Notes: generated from the sequence alone by a model not told the origin. DNA of 64,000 nucleotides from Sphingomonas sp. Leaf357 (GCF_001423845.1 NZ_LMPM01000001.1:552001-616000); one strand, 5' to 3'. Positions 1 through 8,317 are shown, numbered from the stretch's first letter. Numbers and translations: made by a program.

Positions 1-81
1 ACTTTGTGTGACCTTCGCCCGTATCGCCGAGGTCGAAATTGCGAAAATAGTGCTGAACTGCAAAGACATTCGGCCCCGACG

Positions 82-504
82 TCATTGCACGATTGCGGCC
101 TCTCCGATGACGCGTGCCTCCCGCACATAGCCGAACTCGCCCGCTCCGTCCCACGCTCGCCCGTCGGGGAAGCGCAATTCTATCCCGGCCAGATCGCGTT
201 CGTCGGCCAGCGCCATGTTGACGCCCATCATCGTGTTGCCGAATTTCGCCACGGCCCCGTCGGTCAGCACGAAATGGGTGGTCGATCCGCATGTCGCGCA
301 GAAGCGGATTTCCGCCGACGGATCGTCCTTGTCGGATCGACTATAGCCCTTCGTCCTGCCGTCGACGCGCACGTCGGACGGATCGAAATAGCCCCAGCGC
401 GCGCCCGTCTTGCTGCACAACGTACAGTTGCACTCGTGGATGAAGTCCGGACGCTTGCCCATCTCGACGCGGATCTGCCCGCACAGGCACGAAAGTTCGA
501 TCAT
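82..504 (-). CDS. GFA-family (CENP-V/GFA domain) zinc protein
   Basis: A 140-aa protein with the cysteine pattern of the GFA (glutathione-dependent formaldehyde-activating enzyme) fold: C6 and C8, then C25, C27 and C30, and a late CATC pair at C69/C72. In this family these residues bind structural and catalytic zinc. Length fits a complete single-domain member. Many GFA proteins are named after formaldehyde activation without proof, so substrate is unknown. The ATG at 504 is the only early start and leads directly into the domain. The thioredoxin-like gene diverges from it on the other strand. Confidence 0.85.
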   Translation of the reverse strand: MIELSCLCGQIRVEMGKRPDFIHECNCTLCSKTGARWGYFDPSDVRVDGRTKGYSRSDKDDPSAEIRFCATCGSTTHFVLTDGAVAKFGNTMMGVNMALADERDLAGIELRFPDGRAWDGAGEFGYVREARVIGEAAIVQ

Positions 505-656
505 CCCCGCCGTCTAGCAGCGCCGCCGCCGGCCCGAAAGTCGTCGGGTTTCGGCGTATCGGGTAGGCGATGGCGTTTGCTTCGACGCGCAAAGGCAAAG
601 TTGTTCGAATCCTGCTCGGTTGCCGTGATAACGTGCCGCGTCCCAAGGAGATTTCG

Positions 657-1166
657 ATGCGCCATATCCTCGCTACGTTCGCCGCGCTCGCGCTGATCGT
701 GCCCGCCGCCAATGCCGCCACCCCGCCGCGCGTCGGCATCGCGAGTTTCGAGCAACTCGCCAAGCCCTTGCCGCTGCCGTACGACGAACAGGCCAATGCC
801 GACGCGCAGGTCGCCGCCGCCAAGGCGCGGGCGAAGGCACGGCGTAAATTGCTGCTGATCGACCTCGGCGGAAACTGGTGCCTCGATTGCCGCCTGCTCG
901 CCGGCACGATGGATACGCCCACGCTGAAGGGATTCGTCGACAAGCATTACGAGATCGTCACGGTCGATATCGGCCGGTTCGACAAGAACCTTCAGGTGCC
1001 CGCGCATTACGGCATCACCAAGCGGCTGGAAGGCGTGCCCAACCTGCTGATCGTCGATCCACGCACCGACAAGCTGATCAATGCCGGCCGCACCGCCGCG
1101 CTGGCCGATGCGCGCAGCATGAGCCCGCAGGGACTGGCCGACTGGCTGGCGCGATGGGTGAAGTGA
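657..1166 (+). CDS. Secreted thioredoxin-fold protein
   Basis: A 169-aa protein with a signal peptide of about 20 residues ending in an AxA-type site, then a thioredoxin-like domain with a CLDC redox motif at residues 75-78 in the context NWCLDC. It is expected to act in the periplasm as a thiol oxidoreductase. The ATG at 657 is chosen because AAGGAG lies at 645-650 and the signal peptide starts there; the longer frame from 570 has no such features. The stop directly abuts the convergent ligase stop, with no bases between. The exact redox partner cannot be told. Confidence 0.8.
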   Translation: MRHILATFAALALIVPAANAATPPRVGIASFEQLAKPLPLPYDEQANADAQVAAAKARAKARRKLLLIDLGGNWCLDCRLLAGTMDTPTLKGFVDKHYEIVTVDIGRFDKNLQVPAHYGITKRLEGVPNLLIVDPRTDKLINAGRTAALADARSMSPQGLADWLARWVK

Positions 1167-2762
1167 TCAGACGATCAGGCGTCTAAGCCCGGCCACCGTA
1201 TCCGCTTCGGCGGCCGGTTTGTCGGTCCTGATCCGCGCGATCCGGGGGAAGCGCATCGCGACGCCGGATTTGTGGCGTTTCGATTCGTGGATCGAATCGA
1301 AGGCGATCTCCAGCACCAGCGTCTTCTCGACCTCGCGCACCGGGCCGAACCGGTTGAGCGTGTGGCCCCGCACGAACTTGTCGAGCATCTTCAACTCCTC
1401 GTCGGTGATGCCCGAATAGGCCTTGCCCACCGGGAGCAGCTCGCCATCCTCGGTCCAGCAGCCGAACGTGTAGTCGCTGTAGAACGATGAGCGACGGCCC
1501 GAGCCGCGCTGCGCGTACATCATCACGCAATCCGCGGTCAGCGGATCGCGCTTCCATTTGTACCATAGCCCCACACGCCGCCCGGTGACGTAGGGCGAAT
1601 TGCGTCGCTTCAGCATCACGCCCTCGATCGCGGCGTCGCGCGCACCGGCGCGGATGCCTTCGAGCGCGGTGAAATCCTCCGCCTCGATCACCTGGCTGAG
1701 ATCGAAGCGGTCGGGGTCGAGCTTCGCGACGAACGCCTCGAGCCGCACGCGCCGCTCCGTCCAGGGCAGTTCGCGCAGATCCTCCGCGCCGTCGAACAGG
1801 ATATCGTAGATGCGCGCGAAGGCGGGATACTCCGTCAGCATCTTCGCCGAGACGATCTTGCGGCCCAGCCGCTGCTGGAGCGCGTTGAAGCTCGCCGCGC
1901 CCCCGCCATCCTCCAGCGTGCCGCCCTGATGCTCGCCTTTCACCAGCAGTTCGCCGTCGATCACGCCGGGCGTGGTGAAGGCACGCGCCACGTCGGGGAA
2001 GCTGCCGGTCACGTCGTCGCCGGTGCGGCTGAACAGCCGCGTCTCCCCCGCAACATGGACGATCTGCACGCGGATCCCGTCCCATTTCCACTCGGCGGCA
2101 TAATCGGCGAGATCGACGCGCAGATCCTCCAGCGGATGCGCGAGCATGAACGGGCGGAACACCGGCACGTCGGCGGCGGTCGGCTGCTCTCCTGTTCCCT
2201 CCGCCCAGGCGAACAGCGCGGCGTAAGGCGGGTCGATGCCGTGCCACACTTCCTCCACCGCCTCGACATCGATGCCGAACGCGGTAGCGAGCGCGGTCTT
2301 GGCCAGCCGCGCGCTGACCCCGATGCGCAACGCGCCGGTCGCCATCTTGAGCAAGGCGAAACGTTCCTCGGCATCCAGCCGGTCGAGCATGCCGGCCAGC
2401 GCCGCTGGGGCGTCCGAGCGCGACAGCGCATTCAGCCTCTCCACCGCCTGCGTGATGGTCAAAGGTTCCGCCTCGGCCGGGGGGACGGGGGGCGTGGGCC
2501 ACAGCAGGGCAATCGTCTCGGCACTGTCGCCGACATAATCGCGGCTCATGCGGTACAGCACGGGATCGACCCGCGCCTCGATCAGCGCCCGGATCACGGC
2601 CGGCTTTACGCCGGGCAGGTCGAGGTCGCCGGTCAGCGCGGCGATCGCCCAGCCGCGATCGGGATCGGGCGTGACGCGCAGATAATCGCCGATCAGCTTC
2701 AACTTGGCGTTCCGCGAACGCGTGTAGATCAGGGCATCGAGCAGATCGGCAAAGGCACGCAT
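1167..2762 (-). CDS. ATP-dependent DNA ligase, cisplatin damage response type
   Basis: A ligase of about 531 aa. An N-terminal all-alpha domain of about 200 residues precedes the nucleotidyltransferase core; motif I reads EWKWDGIR with the adenylated lysine at about residue 226. OB-domain motifs follow, including KWKRDP near the C terminus. It seals nicks using ATP. Length and N-terminus match the ligase that in many proteobacteria sits with a beta-lactamase-fold exonuclease and a DEXH helicase in a damage-response operon. Neither partner is adjacent here. Start 2762 (MRAFADLL) is preferred over the ATG at 2777 because family members begin this way. Confidence 0.9.
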   Translation of the reverse strand: MRAFADLLDALIYTRSRNAKLKLIGDYLRVTPDPDRGWAIAALTGDLDLPGVKPAVIRALIEARVDPVLYRMSRDYVGDSAETIALLWPTPPVPPAEAEPLTITQAVERLNALSRSDAPAALAGMLDRLDAEERFALLKMATGALRIGVSARLAKTALATAFGIDVEAVEEVWHGIDPPYAALFAWAEGTGEQPTAADVPVFRPFMLAHPLEDLRVDLADYAAEWKWDGIRVQIVHVAGETRLFSRTGDDVTGSFPDVARAFTTPGVIDGELLVKGEHQGGTLEDGGGAASFNALQQRLGRKIVSAKMLTEYPAFARIYDILFDGAEDLRELPWTERRVRLEAFVAKLDPDRFDLSQVIEAEDFTALEGIRAGARDAAIEGVMLKRRNSPYVTGRRVGLWYKWKRDPLTADCVMMYAQRGSGRRSSFYSDYTFGCWTEDGELLPVGKAYSGITDEELKMLDKFVRGHTLNRFGPVREVEKTLVLEIAFDSIHESKRHKSGVAMRFPRIARIRTDKPAAEADTVAGLRRLIV

Positions 2763-2811
2763 GGCGGCACAACGCATGGCGCGGCGCTCCCGCTCCCGCT
2801 AGGGCGCGGAT

Positions 2812-3687
2812 GTGCGGACGATCTTCAAAATTCTGGGCGCCTGCGTCCTGATCGCGCTGGCCGTCGCGCTCTACGGCCTGTCCGAGGCGCGGCGCGATCC
2901 GGCGGTACGGCGGATCACATTGCCGCTCGCCGACTGGCCGGCCGGCGCGAAGCCGGTGCGGGCGGTGCTGATCAGCGACGTGCATTTCGGCAATCTGGCG
3001 ATGGGGCGGCAGCGGCTGGGGAGGATCGTCGAGCGGATCGACGCGCTGAAGCCCGACATCGTCCTGATCGCTGGCGATTTCATCGCCGGCCACACCGCCG
3101 ATCTGGCCCGGGCATCGTCAGCCGATCTCGCCGCCGGCCTGTCGCGATTGCGCGCGCCGCTGGGCGTCGTCGCGGTACTGGGCAACCACGACTACGGAAC
3201 GGACGTGGCGGCGGTGCTCCGCACGCTGGCCAGGGCGAACATCACGGTGCTGAAGAACGAGGCGACCCGGCGCGGGCCGCTGGCGATCGGCGGGATCGAC
3301 GATATCGGCCATCGCCACGGTGATATCCCAGGAACGATGCGGGCATTGGCGTCGCTGCCCGGGGCGCGGATCGTGATGATGCACGATCCCGATGCGGTGC
3401 GCGCGATGCGGAGGCACAGTCTCGAGACCCGATTGCCGGATAACGGCCCACGCCTGATCGTGGCCGGGCATACGCATTGCGGGCAGATCGCGGTGCCGGG
3501 GCTGGGGCCCGTACTGACGCTGATCGATCACCGGACGACATTCCGGTGTGGCGTATCGTCCGCGGGCCGGGACAAGGTGGTCGTCACCAGCGGGGTCGGG
3601 ACCAGCATCTTGCCGATCCGAATCGACGCGCCGCCGGACCTCTGGGTGCTGACCCTCGGCCCGGCGGCAACGCGACCTGAGCCTTAG
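2812..3687 (+). CDS. Membrane-anchored calcineurin-like metallophosphoesterase
   Basis: A 291-aa protein with one N-terminal membrane segment (about residues 5-22), then the dimetal phosphoesterase motifs in order: SDVHFG, GDFIAG, GNHDYG, MHDPD and AGHTHCGQ. This arrangement is the YkuE/YaeI-type subfamily, several members of which cleave lipid pyrophosphates such as UDP-diacylglucosamine; substrate here is an inference only. Start is the GTG at 2812. Its TAG stop overlaps the convergent dps TAA stop in the four bases TTAG at 3684-3687. It is not PdeM, the ligase-associated phosphoesterase, because it carries a membrane anchor. Confidence 0.85.
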   Translation: MRTIFKILGACVLIALAVALYGLSEARRDPAVRRITLPLADWPAGAKPVRAVLISDVHFGNLAMGRQRLGRIVERIDALKPDIVLIAGDFIAGHTADLARASSADLAAGLSRLRAPLGVVAVLGNHDYGTDVAAVLRTLARANITVLKNEATRRGPLAIGGIDDIGHRHGDIPGTMRALASLPGARIVMMHDPDAVRAMRRHSLETRLPDNGPRLIVAGHTHCGQIAVPGLGPVLTLIDHRTTFRCGVSSAGRDKVVVTSGVGTSILPIRIDAPPDLWVLTLGPAATRPEP

Positions 3688-4181
3688 CCGTTGCGGCTGG
3701 CTTCGAACAGGAACCAGGCGCGTTCCTCGGCCAGGTCGGTCCATTCGTCGAGGATGCCGCTGGTCGCATTGTCCTTGGCATCGTCGACGATCTCCTTCGC
3801 CTCGCGCAACGCCTCGACCAGTTTCAGATTGTCCTCGCGCAACTCGACCAGCATGTCGGTCGGGCTGACGAAGCTGTCGTCATTGTCCTTGATCGTCTGG
3901 TGGCGCGCGATATCGCCGATCGAGCGCAAGGTGGTGTTGCCGGTCTTGCGCACGCGCTCGGCGATCGCGTCGGTTGTGCCCAGGATCTGGGTCGCCTGAT
4001 CGTCGAGCATCAGATGATAGTCGCGAAAATGCGGGCCGGAAACGTGCCAGTGGAAATTCTTGGTCTTGAGATACAAAGCGAAGCTGTCGGCGAGGATGCC
4101 GTTCAGCGCCTCGGCGACGGATTTGGCGGCATTGCTCTTGATGTCGGTCGGAGTCTTCAGCGGGGCGACGGGATCGGCCAT
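3684..4181 (-). CDS. dps: Dps ferritin-like DNA protection protein
   Basis: A 165-aa Dps protein. The ferroxidase-site segment KNFHWHVSGPHF (about residues 42-53) and the downstream acidic cluster HLMLDD are intact, as is the C-terminal helix with AEERAWFLFEA. Dps dodecamers oxidise and store iron using peroxide and protect DNA in stationary phase or oxidative stress. Start ATG at 4181 matches the family N-terminus; the upstream frame extension to 4247 has no support. The gene appears monocistronic and converges on the phosphoesterase gene. Confidence 0.93.
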   Translation of the reverse strand: MADPVAPLKTPTDIKSNAAKSVAEALNGILADSFALYLKTKNFHWHVSGPHFRDYHLMLDDQATQILGTTDAIAERVRKTGNTTLRSIGDIARHQTIKDNDDSFVSPTDMLVELREDNLKLVEALREAKEIVDDAKDNATSGILDEWTDLAEERAWFLFEASRNG

Positions 4182-4286
4182 GGATAGGGTCCTGATGATT
4201 GGGAATGGAGTCGTTGCGATAACGATCCGATAGCCGAAACGCTCCACCCAGCTTGTCCGAAATGCCCGATTGGTCTGATCGACCGG

Positions 4287-4853
4287 TCAGATCAGCCGGA
4301 TCGCGCCCAAGGCCATGACGAGACCGGCGACCAGGAAGATCGCGGCGACCACGAAGCGTGCGGCGGTGATCGGCAGCTTGCGGCGCGCTGGCTCGCCGAG
4401 CAGGATCGCGGGGACATTGATCGCCAGCGCGCCGATCGTCGCGCCGATCGCGGCGAGCACGGGCGAGGGGCTGCGCGCCGTGATCGCCAGCGTGATGAAC
4501 TGGCTGCGATCCCCGAGCGCCAGGATGGCCACGCCGAACAGGCTGGTGGCGAACGCGCCGATCTTCCAGCTGTCGAGTCGTTCGGGCGGCTTGATCGCCA
4601 CCAGGCACGATCCGCCGGCGAAGATCAGGGCGATGGCGAGGAACAGGTCGCGCGCATTGGGCGACATCTGCGTCGCGATCAGGACGCCGCACACCGCCGC
4701 GATCGCATTGCCGATTGCCAGCGCGATCGCCGTGCCGAGGATCACCGCGCCGGGCCGGCCGAATCGGGTGGCGAGAATCGCGGTCAGCCAGGGGGTGCGG
4801 TCGGTCGCCTGCGCCATCAGCGCCGCGACCAAAGCCGCCATCAATGCGTCCAA
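4287..4853 (-). CDS. TMEM165/GDT1-family cation transporter
   Basis: About 188 residues with six predicted membrane segments and two repeats of the GDT1 signature: a degenerate form near the N terminus (AQATDRTPW) and a clear LGDRSQF in the second half. The family exports Mn2+ or Ca2+ against protons. The start is a TTG at 4853 or an ATG at 4841; TTG is preferred because it restores the usual LDALMAAL beginning. It lies five bases downstream of the stop of the upstream small gene, so the two are probably cotranscribed. The usual first-repeat ExGD acid is replaced by ATDR, a known variant in proteobacteria. Confidence 0.8.
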   Translation of the reverse strand: MDALMAALVAALMAQATDRTPWLTAILATRFGRPGAVILGTAIALAIGNAIAAVCGVLIATQMSPNARDLFLAIALIFAGGSCLVAIKPPERLDSWKIGAFATSLFGVAILALGDRSQFITLAITARSPSPVLAAIGATIGALAINVPAILLGEPARRKLPITAARFVVAAIFLVAGLVMALGAIRLI

Positions 4854-4857
4854 GACA

Positions 4858-5190
4858 TCATCCGAACATGCGCACGGCGCAGGCGGCGCGGAACGTGTCG
4901 CAGGCGGCATCGTCGTGCCGTTCGCTGCCGATCGCGTCGCGCAGGATGGCGAGCCAGCCATGGATCAGCGGCCCGCGCTCGCCGCGTGCCAGCGCCATCT
5001 CCAGCGCCTGCGCGACGGTGACGGCGGGGCGCATGCCGTTTCTATTGGCGAGATCGCGGATCGCATCGATCTCGCGCGCTAGGTCGTCGGGGCGTTTCAG
5101 GCCGATGCACGCATCGAGCATGCCGATTCGCGCCGCCAGCTCCTCCCGGACGCTGCCGAGTGTTCCGCCCACCGCTCTTTTTTGTACCAT
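4858..5190 (-). CDS. Hypothetical protein, 110 aa
   Basis: A helical, soluble 110-aa protein with no signal peptide or membrane segment and no family I recognise. It starts with ATG at 5190 and ends four bases before the GDT1-family transporter start, so the pair looks like one operon. Codon use matches neighbours and the frame is the only long open one on that strand, which supports it as real. The region between 5190 and the divergent L33 gene holds promoters for both directions. No function is proposed. Confidence 0.6.
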   Translation of the reverse strand: MVQKRAVGGTLGSVREELAARIGMLDACIGLKRPDDLAREIDAIRDLANRNGMRPAVTVAQALEMALARGERGPLIHGWLAILRDAIGSERHDDAACDTFRAACAVRMFG

Positions 5191-5367
5191 GCCCCACGCT
5201 CCCGCTTAAGGTCGCGAGCGTGCACCGGTGATGGTAAACAGGCCGTGAAGAGCCGTTTGGAAGCACGTCGGACTTGACTTGGCCGCGCGCTTGGCCCAAC
5301 GGACGCGGCTTGTGAGCGGCAGCGCGTCTGCCGCTTTTGCTTTTTTACAGATTCAGGAATTCGGGTC

Positions 5368-5535
5368 ATGGCAAAGCCGACCACCGTCAAGATCAAGCTG
5401 CTGAGCACGGCAGACACGGGCTTCTTCTACGTCACGAAGAAGAATCCGCGCACCAAGACCGAGAAGCTGAGCTTCTCGAAGTACGATCCCGTCGTGCGCA
5501 AGCATGTCGAGTTCAAGGAAACCAAGATCAAGTGA
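5368..5535 (+). CDS. rpmG: 50S ribosomal protein L33
   Basis: A 55-aa protein starting [20 protein letters not shown] and ending KETKIK, the full-length alphaproteobacterial L33. It lacks the CxxC zinc pairs found in the C+ form of L33, so ribosome assembly with it does not need zinc. The ATG at 5368 is the only start giving the conserved N terminus. An intrinsic terminator follows 45 bases later. A TTGACT at 5278-5283 in the upstream AT-poor stretch could be the -35 box, but this is weak. Confidence 0.96.
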   Translation: MAKPTTVKIKLLSTADTGFFYVTKKNPRTKTEKLSFSKYDPVVRKHVEFKETKIK

Positions 5536-5579
5536 TCTTGCGGTGGCGTGAGCCACCGGTTCCCGTCTCCGGGATGCCG

Positions 5580-5608
5580 AGCCGCGGGCGCAAGCCTTGC
5601 GGCTTTTT
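5580..5608 (+). terminator. Intrinsic terminator of rpmG
   Basis: AGCCGC at 5580-5585 pairs with GCGGCT at 5599-5604, with an inner GGC/GCC pair around a GCAA tetraloop, followed by a T run at 5604-5608. It lies just after the L33 stop. Confidence 0.75.
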
Positions 5609-5662
5609 GCTTTTGTCTGCCTGGATGAAATCTCTGGGACGGATCGACATTAAGCATTTTTC

Positions 5663-5768
5663 GTCACCCCGGACCTGTTCCGGGGTCCACGAGGCGGCTT
5701 TCGATACGAACAGTGAATTGGACGGCGAGTTTGCGGCACGGTGGACCCCGGAACAGGTCCGGGGTGAC
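5663..5768. repeat. REP-type inverted pair, 28-base arms
   Basis: The 28 bases at 5663-5690 and 5741-5768 are perfect reverse complements, separated by 50 bases. Each arm also contains its own short palindrome around CCGGACCTGTTCCGG. It resembles the bacterial REP elements that sit between genes in sphingomonads. No gene lies between the arms. Confidence 0.8.
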
Positions 5769-5851
5769 GGTGAGTAGAGAACAAAATGCACTCCAACGGC
5801 TGACTGTCGCTCGGCGCTAAATCATGTGACGGAAGGTTGAGCCACATACTC

Positions 5852-5946
5852 CGTCATTCCCGCGAAGGCGGGAATCCATACCGGCTGAACCGAGTGAGTT
5901 TCCCAAAGGGCGATGACTATGGACTCCCGCCTTCGCGGGATTGACG
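5852..5946. repeat. Second REP-type inverted pair
   Basis: The arms at 5852-5878 and 5920-5946 are reverse complements at 25 of 27 positions, each with an inner palindrome CCCGC-gaag-GCGGG. Together with the previous pair it fills the 450-base gap between rpmG and divK. I see no gene in that gap. Confidence 0.75.
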
Positions 5947-5985
5947 ATTGAAGGAAGGCGCAATTCGCACCAGAGTCATCAAGCA

Positions 5986-6351
5986 CTAAGGCAGTAGCCC
6001 GCTCACCTCGTCCACGAAGCGCGCCAGCGAAATCGGTTTCGACACGTAGGAATCCGCCCCCGCCGCGCGTATGCGGTCCTCGTCGTCGCGGCCGGCATAG
6101 GCGGTGACGGCCATGATCGGGATCGATCGCAGCGTCGCGTCCGCCTTCAGCTGCAGGATCAGTTCGTATCCGCTGACATGCGGCAACTGGATGTCCATGA
6201 TGACCAGGTCGGGCCGGAAATCGCGGGCGCGGTCGACCGCTTCGCGGCCGTCGCGGACTCCTTCGGGGAGATATTCGTGCGCGCGCAACAGATCGCAGAA
6301 CAGCTTCAAGTTGAGTTCATTGTCCTCGACAACGAGCACCCTTTTTGCCAC
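5986..6351 (-). CDS. divK: DivK-type single-domain response regulator
   Basis: A 121-aa receiver domain with no output domain: acidic pair in VVEDNELNLKLF, phospho-acceptor Asp in VIMDIQLPHVSG at about residue 53, Thr in MAVTAYAG and Lys in YVSKPIS. Length and the NELN/KPIS signatures match DivK, the essential receiver of the Caulobacter cell-polarity pathway that acts through PleC, DivJ and DivL. GTG at 6351 is the chosen start; a longer frame to 6525 reads into the divergent gene. The divergent neighbour is a DUF3572 gene, an arrangement common in alphaproteobacteria. Confidence 0.87.
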   Translation of the reverse strand: MAKRVLVVEDNELNLKLFCDLLRAHEYLPEGVRDGREAVDRARDFRPDLVIMDIQLPHVSGYELILQLKADATLRSIPIMAVTAYAGRDDEDRIRAAGADSYVSKPISLARFVDEVSGLLP

Positions 6352-6394
6352 GCCCGCACGATCCTTCCAGCCGATAATGCGAGAGTGATAGGCA

Positions 6395-6664
6395 ATGCGC
6401 GCGTCCGAGACAAATGAAGACGCAAGCGCGCTCGCGTTACGCGCCTTGGTATGGACCTTGGTGGAGCCGGAACGCGCCATCCGCCTGCTCGACGTGACCG
6501 GCCTGACGCCCGCCGACCTCCGCACGCGGGCGAGCGACCCGGCGGTGCTCGCCGCGACTTTGAGTTTCCTGGAGAATCACGAGCCGGACCTGATCGCCTG
6601 CGCCGACGGGCTCGGCGTAACCCCGGCGGCCCTGGTTGCGGCGCGCGGGGAGCTGGACGCATAA
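6395..6664 (+). CDS. DUF3572 family protein
   Basis: An 89-aa helical protein matching the DUF3572 family, recognised from the pattern LALRALVWTL near the start and the FLENHEPDL segment. Function is unknown; it is often next to divK. Its TAA stop overlaps the putative ATA start of the HAD gene in the four bases ATAA, so the two are translationally coupled. Confidence 0.8.
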   Translation: MRASETNEDASALALRALVWTLVEPERAIRLLDVTGLTPADLRTRASDPAVLAATLSFLENHEPDLIACADGLGVTPAALVAARGELDA

Positions 6665-7290
6665 AGCCGCTGCTGATCACCGATTGCGACGAGGTGCTGC
6701 TGCACATGGTGCGGCATTTCGGCGTCTGGCTGGGCGAGACTCACGATGTCGATTTCACCATCGGCGGCGGCGATTTCTCGACCGCGATGCAACGGCGTGG
6801 CGGCGGCCCGGCGCTGACCCGCGAGGATATGTGGGGGATGCTCGACGGCTTCTTCCCGGCCGAGATGGATCGCCAGACCTTGGTCCCGCATGCGCGCGAA
6901 GCGTTGGCGGCGCTGTCCGAGATCGCCGATATCGTCGTGCTGACCAATCTGCAGGACGTCTGCCGCCAGCCGCGCATCGAGCAGCTGGCCAGGTTCGGCA
7001 TCCAGCACCGCGTGGAATGCAATCAGGGCGGCAAGGGCACGCCGGTCGCGCGGCTGATCGCGGAATATGATCCGAGCGTCACGGTGTTCGTCGACGATCT
7101 GGCGATCCATCACGAGTCGGTCGCCCGCCACGCTCCGGAAGTCCACCGTCTCCACATGATCTCGGAACCGGCCATGGCACCGCACGTCGCCAAGGCGCCG
7201 GCTGCGCATGCCCGCATCGACGACTGGAACGATGCGGAGGTGTGGATCATGGAACGCTTCGTCGCCGGAGTGCCGGCGGACGCGATATGA
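6661..7290 (+). CDS. HAD-family hydrolase, probable non-ATG start
   Basis: About 209 residues of HAD fold: the nucleophile motif reads LLITDCDEVLL right at the N terminus, motif II is VVLTNL and the acidic motif IV is VFVDD. No ATG, GTG or TTG exists in frame between the overlapping upstream gene and this nucleophile motif. The first plausible starts are ATA at 6661, which overlaps the upstream stop as ATAA, or CTG at 6670/6673. GGGGAG at about 6648-6653 sits at normal spacing for 6661. Its stop overlaps the next start as ATGA. Substrate is unknown. Confidence 0.75.
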   Translation: MKPLLITDCDEVLLHMVRHFGVWLGETHDVDFTIGGGDFSTAMQRRGGGPALTREDMWGMLDGFFPAEMDRQTLVPHAREALAALSEIADIVVLTNLQDVCRQPRIEQLARFGIQHRVECNQGGKGTPVARLIAEYDPSVTVFVDDLAIHHESVARHAPEVHRLHMISEPAMAPHVAKAPAAHARIDDWNDAEVWIMERFVAGVPADAI

Positions 7291-7706
7291 GGGAGGGGTT
7301 CACCTTCTCGACGCGCTTCAAGGTGCGCTATGCCGAGATAGACGGGCAGAAGATCGTCTTTAACTCGCGCTATCTCGAATATGTCGATGTCGCCGTCACT
7401 GAATTCTGGCCGTGGACCGGGATCGAGGCGCTGCCGGAATGGCAGGACACCGAATTCAACGTGCGCCGCACCGAGATCGATTATCTCAAACCCTTCCGGC
7501 TCGGCGACGAGATCGAGGCGTTCGTGGCGATCGACCGCATCGGCAATAGCAGCCTGACGCAGCGCTTCGACCTGTGCCACGCGATCACCGGCGAATTGCA
7601 CTGTACGGTCAATATGGTGATCGTGAACGTCGATCTGGCGACCGGACGGCCGGTGGCGCACGGCGCGGCGGTGCGCGCGTATCTGGAGCGGCTGGCGGGA
7701 AGTTAA
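7287..7706 (+). CDS. Acyl-CoA thioesterase (4HBT hotdog fold)
   Basis: A 139-aa hotdog-fold thioesterase of the 4-hydroxybenzoyl-CoA thioesterase/YbgC type: the N-terminal VRYAEIDGQKIVFNSRYLEY segment carries the conserved Asp and the active-site helix that follows. It should hydrolyse acyl-CoA in the cytoplasm. The start ATG at 7287 overlaps the HAD stop by four bases (ATGA), making DUF3572, HAD and thioesterase one coupled operon. A substrate cannot be predicted from context. Confidence 0.85.
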   Translation: MREGFTFSTRFKVRYAEIDGQKIVFNSRYLEYVDVAVTEFWPWTGIEALPEWQDTEFNVRRTEIDYLKPFRLGDEIEAFVAIDRIGNSSLTQRFDLCHAITGELHCTVNMVIVNVDLATGRPVAHGAAVRAYLERLAGS

Positions 7707-7720
7707 GACACGAATTCTTC

Positions 7721-7744
7721 CGTCACCCCGCGCAGGCGGGGAGG
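7721..7744. repeat. Single REP-like hairpin
   Basis: CCCCGC and GCGGGG around a three-base loop, in the same sequence class as the REP arms near 5.7 kb. It sits between the convergent thioesterase and HxlR genes and could end transcription from either side. Confidence 0.5.
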
Positions 7745-7770
7745 ACGAGAAAGGGGTCTGGTACCTGACT

Positions 7771-8262
7771 TTATTCCGCGGCCTCGGCGTGGGGCTCCCC
7801 GGTCGCCACATCCTCGGGCAGGGCCCAGACCAGTTCACCCTTGCTCAGCGCACGCCCGTCCCAGGCCCGCACCAGGATCGGGGCGATCGGGCGCATGTCG
7901 CGTTTGTCGACCAGCACGGGGGACGCGGCATAGCCGGTTTCCCAGCGTTCGCCCCATTGGCGCAGCGCCAGCATCGTCGGCAGCAGGGCCTCGCCCTTGT
8001 CGGTCAGGCGATATTCGATCTTGCGGCGATCCTCGGGCAGCGCATCGCGCTTGAGGATGCCATGTTCGACCAGCCGGGACAGGCGGTTGGCGAGAATGTT
8101 GCGCGCGATGCCCAGTTCGGACTGGAACTCCTCGAAATGGCGCAGGCCGTTGAACGACCCGCGCAGGATCAGGAACGACCAGCGTTCGCCCATCGCTTCC
8201 AGCGCGGCGGGCAGGCTGCATTCGGCCAGGTCGCGCAGCGGTTCGCGTAATTTTTCGCCCAT
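7771..8262 (-). CDS. HxlR-family transcriptional regulator
   Basis: A 163-aa regulator with the HxlR winged helix: the conserved Cys in LAECSLPAALE (about residue 15), then GERWSFLILR and the recognition region LGIARNILANRLSRLVEHGIL. The C-terminal 50 residues extend beyond the DNA-binding domain. HxlR proteins respond to electrophiles or redox state, often through that N-terminal cysteine. It is divergent from the CC_3452-type gene, with repeated elements between them that may be its operator. Confidence 0.88.
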   Translation of the reverse strand: MGEKLREPLRDLAECSLPAALEAMGERWSFLILRGSFNGLRHFEEFQSELGIARNILANRLSRLVEHGILKRDALPEDRRKIEYRLTDKGEALLPTMLALRQWGERWETGYAASPVLVDKRDMRPIAPILVRAWDGRALSKGELVWALPEDVATGEPHAEAAE

Positions 8263-8317
8263 AATCCCGCAGCCTATCGCATTTCCGAAAAGGGTCGCAA
8301 CGATTTATCGATTTTCA

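Noticed and set aside
1929..3323. 464-codon plus-strand frame opposite the ligase gene
   Set aside because: It is a high-GC shadow of the ligase and phosphoesterase genes; both of those have intact catalytic motifs.
2812..3687. PdeM, the ligase-associated phosphoesterase
   Set aside because: The protein has a membrane anchor and the YkuE/YaeI motif order, unlike PdeM, so it is not taken as the missing ligase partner.
5368..5777. Longer L33 frame extending to 5777
   Set aside because: That frame is not the one that holds the L33 protein; the L33 reading frame stops at 5535 with a terminator after it.
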